64,000 nt of DNA, taken from assembly GCF_019656015.1 (NCBI RefSeq), contig NZ_BPKW01000005.1:173877-237876 (forward strand). Direction: 5' to 3'. A program made the translations under genes and the position numbers. A model generated the notes under the pieces. That model ran no database searches. It saw only the letters and a list, made by a program, of their open reading frames with translations, and was not told the DNA's origin. The DNA is from Leuconostoc inhae. Lineage in GTDB: Bacteria > Bacillota > Bacilli > Lactobacillales > Lactobacillaceae. Of this stretch, positions 26,292-34,303 are shown piece by piece; the first letter of the stretch is position 1, and the number at the start of each line of letters is the position of its first letter.

Positions 26292-27029
26292 ATGACGAAT
26301 AACGCTGAAAAAACAAAACAAATTAAAACAAAAAAAACGCTAACAGCAATGACTTGGTTTTTGATGATTGGTGGATTGACTGCTACTCTGGCAGTGTGGT
26401 TATTTGCCAAACCCGTTGTATTAACGGCAAACACGATACCCACTGGTTTTTCAGTTCAGGGCGTGGCGGTTAATCAAACATCAGGGTACGTGGATTATAG
26501 CAATTTAGCATCAAATGGCGTTGATTACGTTTATTTACGTGCAACTACAGGAACATCTTTTGTGGATGATAGTTATGAATCAAGTTATGATCGTGCGCGA
26601 TCTGCACAATTGAAGGTTGGTAGCATTCAAGTTTATGATGCCAATGTTGATGCTTCAACACAAGCACAATATTTTATTGATAATGTTGGTAATCGTGTTG
26701 GGCAGTTGCCTATTGCATTTTATGTGACAGACAATCAAATAGACACACAAGCTAGCATTGATAGGTTAGCCACATTGATACAAATTTTAAAGACACATTA
26801 TAATCGATCAACTGTCATTTATACAACACCAAGTGTGAAAAACAAGTTGAAATCGACAATTTCTGACACAAAGTACTGGTTGATTGACACGTCTACAACT
26901 AATAAATCAAATGCAAATCAATTCATTCAATATAGTGAAGACCATACGATTGGTAGTGGACTGAAAGCAATCAAAATGCCAACAAGTGTATTTAACGGTA
27001 CAGAAAAAGAATTTGAGGATATAAAATGA
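26292..27029 (+). CDS. GH25-like membrane-anchored protein lacking catalytic acids
   Basis: This 245-aa protein has one N-terminal membrane segment (about residues 17-38) and an extracellular domain with the GH25 (lysozyme) layout: QGVAVNQTSGYVDYSNLA, then VDYVYLRATTGTSFVDDSYESS, LKVGSIQVYDA and LPIAFYVTDNQ. In active GH25 enzymes the aligned motifs are GxDVSxxQG and LPxxLDxE. Here those acids are Ala, Tyr and Thr, so it is probably not a muramidase. The in-frame ATG at 26283 lies inside a TATAAT hexamer, so I start at 26292, perhaps a leaderless message. It overlaps the next gene by four bases. Confidence 0.8.
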   Translation: MTNNAEKTKQIKTKKTLTAMTWFLMIGGLTATLAVWLFAKPVVLTANTIPTGFSVQGVAVNQTSGYVDYSNLASNGVDYVYLRATTGTSFVDDSYESSYDRARSAQLKVGSIQVYDANVDASTQAQYFIDNVGNRVGQLPIAFYVTDNQIDTQASIDRLATLIQILKTHYNRSTVIYTTPSVKNKLKSTISDTKYWLIDTSTTNKSNANQFIQYSEDHTIGSGLKAIKMPTSVFNGTEKEFEDIK

Positions 27030-28033
27030 TTAAATTTGGAATTATTGGCACAAATTGGATTACAAAAATGTTCATTGAAGCAGCACTTGAGACTGGCGAG
27101 TATGAACTGTCAAAAATTTATTCTCGAACGCAAGAACGTGGGGAATCTTTTTTAAAGACGCTTACAGTTGACGATGTGGATGTTGATATTGTTACTACAT
27201 TGAGCGATCTCTATACAGGCATTGATTTGGTCTATATTGCTTCGCCAAATGCACTGCATTTTGAACAATCAAAAGTCGCGATTGAAGCGGGTGTGCATGT
27301 TATTGTTGAAAAGCCAACAACAAGTAATCCAGCAGAGTTTTCAGAGATAGAAAAACTATTGACATTATATCCTGAAGTGCGTTATTTTGAAGCAGCTCGT
27401 CATGTTCATCAACCCAATTTTAAAATAATTCAGCAGACGATGGGCGAACTAACGCAATTACAGGGTGCGACTTTAGTTTACCAAAAATATTCATCACGTT
27501 ATGATGCGTATTTAGCTGGTGAGGAACCAAATGTTTTATCACGTAATTTTAGCGCAGGTGCTTTGTATGATTTAGGCGTATATCCTATTTATGCAGCTAT
27601 TGCACTATTTGGTGCACCCCGAGCAGTGCAATATTTGCCGATTTTATTGGCTAATGGTGCAGATGGCAAGGGTACAGCTAGTTTATTTTATGATGATTTC
27701 AATGTGACATTAATATTTGGGAAGAGTGCTAATTCTTATCTATCAAGTGAAATATATGGTTTGAAAGAAACCATTGCAGTATCAAATATTGCTGAGCTTG
27801 ATACGATAACATACCATGATGGTGATGGACATGCTGACAATATTGGACAAAAGCCAGATGAAAATCCTATGAAGCACGAAGCACAAGACTTTGCAGATAT
27901 TATTAATGACCCCGTTGAAAATCACACAAAATATAGTCAGTGGTTTCAACTTGCCAAACAAGTGAACCAAACTTTGTTTGACTTACGTTCGTCGGCTAGC
28001 ATAGAATTTCCGGCAGACAAGAAAGAATACTAA
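27026..28033 (+). CDS. Gfo/Idh/MocA-family oxidoreductase
   Basis: This 335-aa NAD(P)-dependent dehydrogenase has a Rossmann start (KFGIIGTNWITKMFIEAAL), VYIASPNALHFEQ and the conserved EKPTTSNPAEF. The C-terminal domain contains GALYDLGVYPIYAAI, where the family has GGGxxxDxGxH. The substrate is probably a sugar or polyol derivative. It overlaps the GH25-like gene by four bases with GAGG upstream, so the two are translated together, and it precedes a DEAD helicase by four bases. Confidence 0.9.
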   Translation: MIKFGIIGTNWITKMFIEAALETGEYELSKIYSRTQERGESFLKTLTVDDVDVDIVTTLSDLYTGIDLVYIASPNALHFEQSKVAIEAGVHVIVEKPTTSNPAEFSEIEKLLTLYPEVRYFEAARHVHQPNFKIIQQTMGELTQLQGATLVYQKYSSRYDAYLAGEEPNVLSRNFSAGALYDLGVYPIYAAIALFGAPRAVQYLPILLANGADGKGTASLFYDDFNVTLIFGKSANSYLSSEIYGLKETIAVSNIAELDTITYHDGDGHADNIGQKPDENPMKHEAQDFADIINDPVENHTKYSQWFQLAKQVNQTLFDLRSSASIEFPADKKEY

Positions 28034-28037
28034 TTTC

Positions 28038-29354
28038 ATGGCAATTAAACCAGAATTACAAGATAAATTTAAAAATCAATTTGAAAAGCCAACGCCGATA
28101 CAAGATGCTGTTTGGGATCGCTTATCAGCGGGTGAAAATATTTTTGGTTTAGCACCAACTGGTACTGGTAAAACATTGGCCTTTATGCTGCCAATGCTAT
28201 CGCGTATAGATGTTAAAGTAAAGCGAACACAGGTATTGATTTTAGCACCAAGTCAAGAATTGGCGATGCAAACAACAACTGTTGCACGTGAGTGGGGCGC
28301 ATTAATTGGTGTTTCAGTGGCTAGTCTAATTGGTGGCGCCAATGGGCGACGTCAATCAGATAAACTAAAAAAAGAAAAGCCACACATCGTTATAGGCACA
28401 TTAGGTCGCGTATTGACAATGGTTGACGGTGGTGCTTTGAAATTAAATGGTATTCAAACCATTATCTTTGATGAAGCTGATGCCATGTTGACAGATGAAC
28501 GACATGATAGTTTGAAAGAATTAGCAAATCAGTTACCCGAAAATGTTCAACTTGGGTTGTTTTCAGCCACATCTGGTGTTGATTTGAAATATGTTGCTGA
28601 TACATTTCATCAAGAAGTGCGGCCAATTTCAGTTGGTACAGATGCCCCAGCATCTATTAAGCATGAATTTCAGTATGTTGATCAAAAGGCACGAGCCAAT
28701 ATGCTGATTCAATTGGCTCGACATAATCAACAGGCGCTTGTATTTTTTAACACAATTAGCGGTTTGGTGAATATGCAGGCGACCTTGCGTCATGCGCATG
28801 CGAGTGTCATGAGCATTGGTAGTAATGACAAGCGCCAAGTACAACGTGCTGATGCGTTGCGTTTATTCAAAAAAGGCGAGGTAACTTTGTTACTTGTAAC
28901 AGATGTCGCTGCTCGTGGATTAGACATTGAAGACCTACCTTTAGTCGTAAATGCGCAAATACCACAAAGCAAAAAAACATATGTTCATCGTACAGGCCGT
29001 ACAGGGCGCATGGGCAAACCAGGTCGTGTATTAAATCTTGGTAATGATCATGATATACGAGATTTGAAACGCGAGTTAGGGGATGACTTTGAGTTGGTTA
29101 AGGCAGTGAATTCTTTTGCTGATAAAAAGGAAGCGTTAACGAAAAATAAATCATCCGAACGCGAGCGTTCAAAGGGCAATGACCGAGAAAAAACGAGTGA
29201 CATGCTTTCGGTAGCACAAAACACTCAAAATGTGACACCAAAAATGAAACAAACCACAACGTCTGAAATAATAGACAAGCCAAAAAAGAAAAAACGTTCG
29301 AAAGTATCCAAAGATAAAGGTAAGCCAAAGTGGGCTAACAAACGTGAAAATTAA
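28038..29354 (+). CDS. DEAD-box RNA helicase
   Basis: A 438-aa helicase of the CshB-like type. It has the Q motif (PTPIQ), Walker A APTGTGKT, DEAD in IIFDEADAML, SAT in FSATSG, and motifs V and VI (TDVAARGLD, HRTGRTGRMG). A basic, low-complexity tail follows from about residue 355, rich in Lys, Glu and Ser and ending KKKKRSKVSKDKGKPKW, suited to RNA binding. CshB-type helicases act in cold growth and ribosome assembly. The start has only a weak SD (GAAAG). Confidence 0.93.
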   Translation: MAIKPELQDKFKNQFEKPTPIQDAVWDRLSAGENIFGLAPTGTGKTLAFMLPMLSRIDVKVKRTQVLILAPSQELAMQTTTVAREWGALIGVSVASLIGGANGRRQSDKLKKEKPHIVIGTLGRVLTMVDGGALKLNGIQTIIFDEADAMLTDERHDSLKELANQLPENVQLGLFSATSGVDLKYVADTFHQEVRPISVGTDAPASIKHEFQYVDQKARANMLIQLARHNQQALVFFNTISGLVNMQATLRHAHASVMSIGSNDKRQVQRADALRLFKKGEVTLLLVTDVAARGLDIEDLPLVVNAQIPQSKKTYVHRTGRTGRMGKPGRVLNLGNDHDIRDLKRELGDDFELVKAVNSFADKKEALTKNKSSERERSKGNDREKTSDMLSVAQNTQNVTPKMKQTTTSEIIDKPKKKKRSKVSKDKGKPKWANKREN

Positions 29355-29374
29355 GCCAGTTTGGTGATGTCGAA

Positions 29375-29401
29375 GTGTCATTTATGAATGATACTTTTTT
29401 G
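29375..29401 (+). terminator. Terminator of the helicase operon
   Basis: GTGTCATT pairs with AATGATAC around TATG, followed by six T. Confidence 0.88.
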
Positions 29402-29518
29402 TTTGAGAGAATACCTATGGTCTATCCATATCGCATTTGAAACAATACAGCTATTGCGTATCATTCTAATTTGAGGAATAGCCACTTTAATGAGAGGTTG
29501 TTTTTTACAATAGAGAAA

Positions 29519-29535
29519 TTTAATCTCCTATTAAT
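29519..29535 (+). promoter_or_regulatory. Direct repeat resembling a CiaR box
   Basis: TTTAAT, five bases, ATTAAT stand 50 bases upstream of the response regulator gene. Streptococcal CiaR binds TTTAAG-N5-TTTAAG. The match is partial, and the site could mark autoregulation. Confidence 0.4.
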
Positions 29536-29585
29536 CATAAAGTATTACACTAAAGTATATAAAACAGTACATTGGAGATATAAAA

Positions 29586-30275
29586 ATGGCTAAAGCAATT
29601 AGAATATTATTAATAGAAGACGATGTGAATTTGGCAGATAATATTGTCGGCTTTTTAGATGATTTTGCGGATGTCAATGTTGTTGATAATGGTCTTGACG
29701 GTGAATTTGAAGGTCAGGAGTCGCCTTATGACTTAATTATTTCTGATTTAATGTTGCCAGGTGAAAATGGTTTTGAGGTGATTAAATATCTGCGAAAAAA
29801 TGATGTTGAAACGCCAGTTTTGATTTTGACCGCTAAAAGTTCACTTGATGATAAAATTGAAGGTTTTAATGTTGGGGCAGATGATTATCTTACGAAACCA
29901 TTCTACCGTGAAGAATTATTAGTACGCGTCAAAGCTTTGTTACGTCGTGCAGGTGTATATTCCGAAGATAATATGATTACTGTTGGTGACGTTTTAATTA
30001 ACTTAGAAAATCGTGGGGTGCAAGTTCATGGTCAGCAAGTTAAACTAGTCGGTAAAGAGTTCGATATTTTGACATATTTAGCGCAAAATAAAAACATTAT
30101 TGTCACACGTGATCAAATTTTTGATCGCGTCTGGGGAATTGATTCTGATACAACAATCAACGTTGTTAATATCTATCTTAACAATTTGCGCCGAAAATTA
30201 GAATCTGTTGGGCAAAACGATTTAATTAAAACTTTGCGTAACATTGGTTTTATTTTAGAGGTTAAAGATGCCTAA
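29586..30275 (+). CDS. OmpR-family response regulator, CiaR-like
   Basis: This 229-aa regulator has a receiver domain with the acidic pocket in LLIEDD, the phospho-acceptor Asp in DLIISDLMLPGENGFEV, and Lys in DDYLTKPF. A winged-helix OmpR domain follows (about residues 130-226, KEFDILTYLAQN...VNIYLNNLRRKLE). Overall it is closest to CiaR of streptococci. The gene overlaps the kinase gene by eight bases. The htrA-like protease gene follows. GGAG precedes the ATG. Confidence 0.93.
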   Translation: MAKAIRILLIEDDVNLADNIVGFLDDFADVNVVDNGLDGEFEGQESPYDLIISDLMLPGENGFEVIKYLRKNDVETPVLILTAKSSLDDKIEGFNVGADDYLTKPFYREELLVRVKALLRRAGVYSEDNMITVGDVLINLENRGVQVHGQQVKLVGKEFDILTYLAQNKNIIVTRDQIFDRVWGIDSDTTINVVNIYLNNLRRKLESVGQNDLIKTLRNIGFILEVKDA

Positions 30276-31551
30276 TGTCATTAATAAACAACAACAAATT
30301 CGCGGCTTCTTATTATTAATTGCGAGTTTTTTTATTATATTTTCAGTTCTTGGAAGTGTCATTTATTGGTCCTATACACGGACAATATTTCAAAATTCAG
30401 ATACAGCTATCACACAACAAATTAAACAATATGATATGGCTGGTGCACTTCAAAATTCGGCTGATTCTAATAGAAAATCACCATTATTATTACAATCAAA
30501 TATGTTAGCAGATGTTTGGGTATATAATAAAAATAAGAAATTGGTTATTGATGATCGTATACCAGATCCAATGCAATCGACTTATAAAAAGAAATTTAAA
30601 TACACGTCAAAATTTGTGTCATCCAAACCAGAAACTGTACAGATAGGCAACGATTACTATCGTGGGATTAAAGTGAATTTTGTTAATGGTGCGAAAAATA
30701 ATGATGGTAAATCTGTTAAATATGGTATTATCACTGTGAATGTGACAGATACTATTTTTAATCTTAACCAATTTAAAAAGGTTATTTTGTGGTCATTTGG
30801 TACCTTTGGATTACTGACTTTGATGGTTTCTTATTGGATTAGTTTAAAAAATATGAAGCCTATTCTCAAAGCTTGGCAGCAGCAACAAGATTTCGTTAAT
30901 AACGCAGCACATGAATTACGAACGCCAATGGCCGTTATTCAAGGTAAATTAGAAAATATGCTCACGCGTCCAGAATCGACTGTTCGAGAACAGTCGGATG
31001 CGATTATATTATCTCTATCTGAAGTTCGGCGACTGACATCATTAACTAATAATATGCTTACTTTGGCAAAGTCAGGGTCTAACATGACACGTATTGAAAA
31101 AGAGTCGACTAATATTGCTGAATTTTTGTCACGAATTGTGGCACCTTATCAGGAAATGGCTGAGTTTGATGGTAAACAAGTATTATTATCTACACGCGTC
31201 AATCAACCTGTGTTTATTGATCAAAAACGTATTCATCAGTTACTGGTTTTGCTAGTAGATAATGCGATGAAATATTCTGAAGCAGGCGCCACCGTTTCGA
31301 TTTCAGCAATAATTGAAAAACGAAAATTTGTGTTGAGTGTTGCAGATACAGGGCGTGGCATTAGTGATGAAGCTAAAAAGCATGTCTTTGATCGCTTCTA
31401 TCGTGAAGATAAAACAGGTAGCCGACAAACTGGTGGCACAGGGCTTGGATTATCGATTGCTGAATGGATAGTACATGCACATGGTGGCAAGATTATTGTA
31501 TTAGATAATCAACCAAAGGGAACAATCATCAAAGTGACACTGCCCCTTTAA
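30268..31551 (+). CDS. Sensor histidine kinase, CiaH-like
   Basis: This 427-aa membrane kinase has two membrane segments (about residues 12-33 and 171-192) around an extracellular sensor domain of about 135 residues with no named fold. The H box is NNAAHELRTPMAVIQG, then N box LVDNAMKYSE, G1 VADTGRGI, F and G2 (FDRFYRED, GGTGLGLSI). With the upstream regulator it forms a CiaRH-like pair. Streptococcal CiaRH controls wall stress, competence and htrA. Confidence 0.93.
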   Translation: MPNVINKQQQIRGFLLLIASFFIIFSVLGSVIYWSYTRTIFQNSDTAITQQIKQYDMAGALQNSADSNRKSPLLLQSNMLADVWVYNKNKKLVIDDRIPDPMQSTYKKKFKYTSKFVSSKPETVQIGNDYYRGIKVNFVNGAKNNDGKSVKYGIITVNVTDTIFNLNQFKKVILWSFGTFGLLTLMVSYWISLKNMKPILKAWQQQQDFVNNAAHELRTPMAVIQGKLENMLTRPESTVREQSDAIILSLSEVRRLTSLTNNMLTLAKSGSNMTRIEKESTNIAEFLSRIVAPYQEMAEFDGKQVLLSTRVNQPVFIDQKRIHQLLVLLVDNAMKYSEAGATVSISAIIEKRKFVLSVADTGRGISDEAKKHVFDRFYREDKTGSRQTGGTGLGLSIAEWIVHAHGGKIIVLDNQPKGTIIKVTLPL

Positions 31552-31605
31552 TGATTATTAACTGTTATTGCATGATAGTATATGTTATATGAGGAGGATT
31601 ATATT

Positions 31606-32475
31606 ATGAAACATGCCCTGATTACTGTAGCTGTCGTAGCCGCTGTTGTGGGTGGTGGTGTCGTCTATTCTGGTACGCAACCTAATTCTTGGTTTCAACA
31701 GCAAACAGCTACCAAAAAAGTAGCGCATATATCTGGTCAAGCATCGGTTGCCAAAATCGCTTATACGAGTAAAGATAATGCCACAACAGCGTATAATAAA
31801 GTGAAAAATGCAGTGGTAACGGTTCAAAATTTACAAAATAATGCGTCACAACAAAGCGATGGCTTTGCGGGACTATTTGGACAAACACAACAAGATAAGG
31901 GCCAAAGTTCGTCTGAAATTGAGACGGCTTCTGAGGGCTCAGGTGTCATTTATAAGGTTGCCAACGGCAACGCCTATATCATTACTAATAATCATGTAGT
32001 AGCTAAATCTGATGCCTTACAAGTGATTACATCAGATGGCGATAAGATAAAGGCAACTGTGGTAGGTACAGATGTTGAAAAAGATATTGCATTGATTAAA
32101 GTTAAAACAACTGTTATCAAATCGGCTGCCTCATTCGGTAAAATTAATGGGTTACAATCTGGTCAACAAGTATTAGCGATAGGGTCACCATTAGGATCTG
32201 ACTATGCCACATCAGTAACAAGTGGTATTATTTCCGCACCACGACGTGAGTTATCAAGTGAACAAACGGGTGTTGGTGCGGCCAAGGTGATTCAAACGGA
32301 TGCTGCAATTAATCCCGGAAATTCTGGTGGACCACTTATTAATTTAGCTGGTGAAGTGATTGGTATTAACTCCTCAAAAATTGCATCATCAACTGATGGT
32401 GTCAGTGTTGAGGGAATGGGTTTTGCCATTCCAGCAGATGTTGTTCAAGATTTTATTGCTAAAACGGAAAAATAG
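31606..32475 (+). CDS. htrA: HtrA-like serine protease without PDZ domain
   Basis: This 289-aa protein has an N-terminal membrane anchor (about residues 5-24) and a complete trypsin-like HtrA domain: His in TNNHVV, Asp in EKDIALIKV, Ser in NPGNSGGPLI. The domain ends FAIPADVVQDFIAKTEK, and a terminator follows at once. HtrA proteins usually run on through a PDZ domain to about 400 aa; none is present in any frame. GAGGAGG precedes ATG 31606; a longer in-frame start at 31582 contains this site and is rejected. It follows the kinase gene by 54 bases. Confidence 0.93.
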   Translation: MKHALITVAVVAAVVGGGVVYSGTQPNSWFQQQTATKKVAHISGQASVAKIAYTSKDNATTAYNKVKNAVVTVQNLQNNASQQSDGFAGLFGQTQQDKGQSSSEIETASEGSGVIYKVANGNAYIITNNHVVAKSDALQVITSDGDKIKATVVGTDVEKDIALIKVKTTVIKSAASFGKINGLQSGQQVLAIGSPLGSDYATSVTSGIISAPRRELSSEQTGVGAAKVIQTDAAINPGNSGGPLINLAGEVIGINSSKIASSTDGVSVEGMGFAIPADVVQDFIAKTEK

Positions 32476-32481
32476 TCAAAA

Positions 32482-32528
32482 AAATGAAGCCACCTCACTT
32501 ATTCATGTGTGAGATGGCTTCATTTTTT
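32482..32528. terminator. Convergent terminator between htrA and thioredoxin genes
   Basis: AAATGAAGCC pairs with GGCTTCATTT, extended by CTCAC/GTGAG with one mismatch. A runs on the left and T runs on the right allow termination from both sides. Confidence 0.88.
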
Positions 32529-32552
32529 AAGTTGGATTATTTGAAAGGTGTT

Positions 32553-32879
32553 TCACAAAGTTTTTTGATACCAGTCAAGTACCTGATTAGGCGTTAAGCG
32601 CTCACCATGACCGATACGAGATATTTCTGTGCCATTTTCAAACAATACGAATGACGGAATACCACGCATATTGTATTTTGTGGCAACATCAAGGTTCTCA
32701 TCACGATCAGCATCAAACCAGTTAGCAGTTTTGCTGATAGTATCTTTAATATTTTGGACAAAAGGCTTAATAGCACGGCAATCGCCACACCAATCAGCGG
32801 ACAAAAACATGACATTACGACCAGAATGTTGGATATTTTCTTCGACGACAGTATTAGTATTGTGTGTTGGTTGATACAT
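32553..32879 (-). CDS. Thioredoxin-family protein
   Basis: This 108-aa thioredoxin fold has the redox motif WCGDC (in LSADWCGDCRAIKPF) in place of the classical WCGPC, and the cis-Pro segment MRGIPSFVLFENG. A GDC active site is common in lactic acid bacterial paralogues of TrxA. It probably reduces disulfides in the cytoplasm. It is a single gene, convergent with htrA and divergent from the first T-box. Confidence 0.9.
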   Translation of the reverse strand: MYQPTHNTNTVVEENIQHSGRNVMFLSADWCGDCRAIKPFVQNIKDTISKTANWFDADRDENLDVATKYNMRGIPSFVLFENGTEISRIGHGERLTPNQVLDWYQKTL

Positions 32880-32981
32880 AATTTGCTCCTTTGGTTACAT
32901 TGTAAAGAGTATACCATAATATTGACAGCAAGGCGGTTTTTATAAAAATGAGAAAAATAAAAATAAAATTTGGAAAAAGTG

Positions 32982-33011
32982 TTGACATCTCACAAAATGA
33001 AAGTTATAGTA
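32982..33011 (+). promoter_or_regulatory. Promoter of the metA operon
   Basis: TTGACA (32982-32987), an 18-base spacer and TATAGT (33006-33011), just upstream of the T-box. Confidence 0.85.
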
Positions 33012-33017
33012 AGTACA

Positions 33018-33345
33018 ACATAAACGTTGAAAAGATAAGTACAATTTTAAATCTTAACAAGAGAGCTCGTGGTTGGTGAAATCGAGTAAGATATATCATT
33101 AGAAAATGGTCTTGGAGTTTCATAGATACGAGCAAGCGAGTACTCATATGTACGGCGCAGTAAGTTGAAATCGGTGGTGCTCGTTAACGCACAACGTATA
33201 ACCTGGCAGTTTTCACAGATGTTCTCGACGACTTCTGACAGGCGTACGTTAAGGTGTGGGCGCAAGAGCCCTGCATGAACACCGGGTGGTAACACGTTAT
33301 TAAAGCGTCCCGTAGTCTATATTATAGGCTACGGGACGCTTTTTA
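33018..33345 (+). promoter_or_regulatory. T-box leader of the metA operon, probably tRNA-Met
   Basis: T-box landmarks in order: AGTA of the specifier loop, GAGAGC, GGTTGGTGAAA of the distal loop, GAACACCGGGTGGTAACACG (antiterminator T-box), then a strong terminator (33302-33345, arms AAGCGTCCCGTAG and CTACGGGACGCTT). The specifier is probably ATG in AGAAAATGGTCT, read from its place opposite AGTA; the second T-box has the same ATG context. UGGU in the T-box fits a tRNA ending A-CCA. Uncharged tRNA-Met would let transcription proceed. Confidence 0.88.
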
Positions 33346-33397
33346 TTTTATGATTTTCCGTCTTTACAAATATGAAAAATTAAGGAGGATAAGAAAA

Positions 33398-34303
33398 ATG
33401 AGTGTCATATTACAAAATGGTTTGTTGAAACGTGAGCGATTGACATTAGGTGATTTTAAATTATTGCAACCAACCTTAAATGTTTTGGTAGTTAATCTTA
33501 TGCCCAATCGATTACAAACAGAGAAGCAATTTGTACAATTACTCACAAAATTATCAGTTAACGTACGCGTCACATTTGCCATTCCGGCGTCACACCATAT
33601 TAAAAATAATGCTGACATCATTAAAGCAAATTACGACACTTTTGAAGATATTTGGCAAAAAAAATATGATGGTTTAATTGTGACCGGTGCACCAGTTGAT
33701 CGTATGAAATTTGAAACAATTGACTATTGGCAAGAATTTAAACAATTATTGACATGGCGAAAAACACATGTAAGAGAAAATTTGTTTACTTGTTGGGCAG
33801 CTTATGGCGCTGGATATGCTGAACGTAACTTTCCTGTACGGCGTAGTATAAAAAAAGTGTATGGCGTTTACCATGTGGACAATATATTGAATCAACGTAG
33901 TCATTTGACTAAAGATTTAACACAAATTACCATGCCACATTCACGTTATTTTACTATTCCAAATGAAGGTCTTGCACGTCGATTAAAAGTTGCGGGCAAT
34001 GATGTGGTTGGTGCATTTATTTTACGTGATGAGCGTGCAAGTTCAACGTATATCACAGGTCATTTAGAATATGATACAAAAACGTTAGAAGACGAGTATC
34101 AACGTGACATAAAAAAAGATGCTCGTACGCAGCAACCAGAAAATTATTATGTTAACGGGCAACCTTGTAATACGTGGCAAAAAAGTGCCGAAAAAATATT
34201 TTTTAATTGGGGACAGTTATTGATGGCTGGTACACAACGTTCAGAAATGATTGATTTGTTGCCAGTGCAAAAATACACCTATGGAGGAGAAAAAACGGTA
34301 TGA
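33398..34303 (+). CDS. metA: Homoserine O-acyltransferase (MetA)
   Basis: MetA (301 aa) activates homoserine with an acyl-CoA, the first step of methionine synthesis. The HTS-family parts are LNVLVVNLMPNRLQTEKQF, TGAPVDRMKFETIDYW, the catalytic Cys in LFTCWAAYGAGY and a late GHLEYD. At the position where succinyl-specific enzymes have Gly and acetyl-specific ones Glu (after TGAP-V), this protein has Asp, so acetyl-CoA is the likelier donor (inference). The adjacent O-acetylhomoserine sulfhydrylase agrees. ATG 33398 follows AAGGAGG. Confidence 0.93.
   Translation: MSVILQNGLLKRERLTLGDFKLLQPTLNVLVVNLMPNRLQTEKQFVQLLTKLSVNVRVTFAIPASHHIKNNADIIKANYDTFEDIWQKKYDGLIVTGAPVDRMKFETIDYWQEFKQLLTWRKTHVRENLFTCWAAYGAGYAERNFPVRRSIKKVYGVYHVDNILNQRSHLTKDLTQITMPHSRYFTIPNEGLARRLKVAGNDVVGAFILRDERASSTYITGHLEYDTKTLEDEYQRDIKKDARTQQPENYYVNGQPCNTWQKSAEKIFFNWGQLLMAGTQRSEMIDLLPVQKYTYGGEKTV

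Noticed and set aside
32880..33397. Protein-coding frames on the minus strand in the first T-box region
   Set aside because: The stretch is fully explained by a promoter, T-box and terminator.
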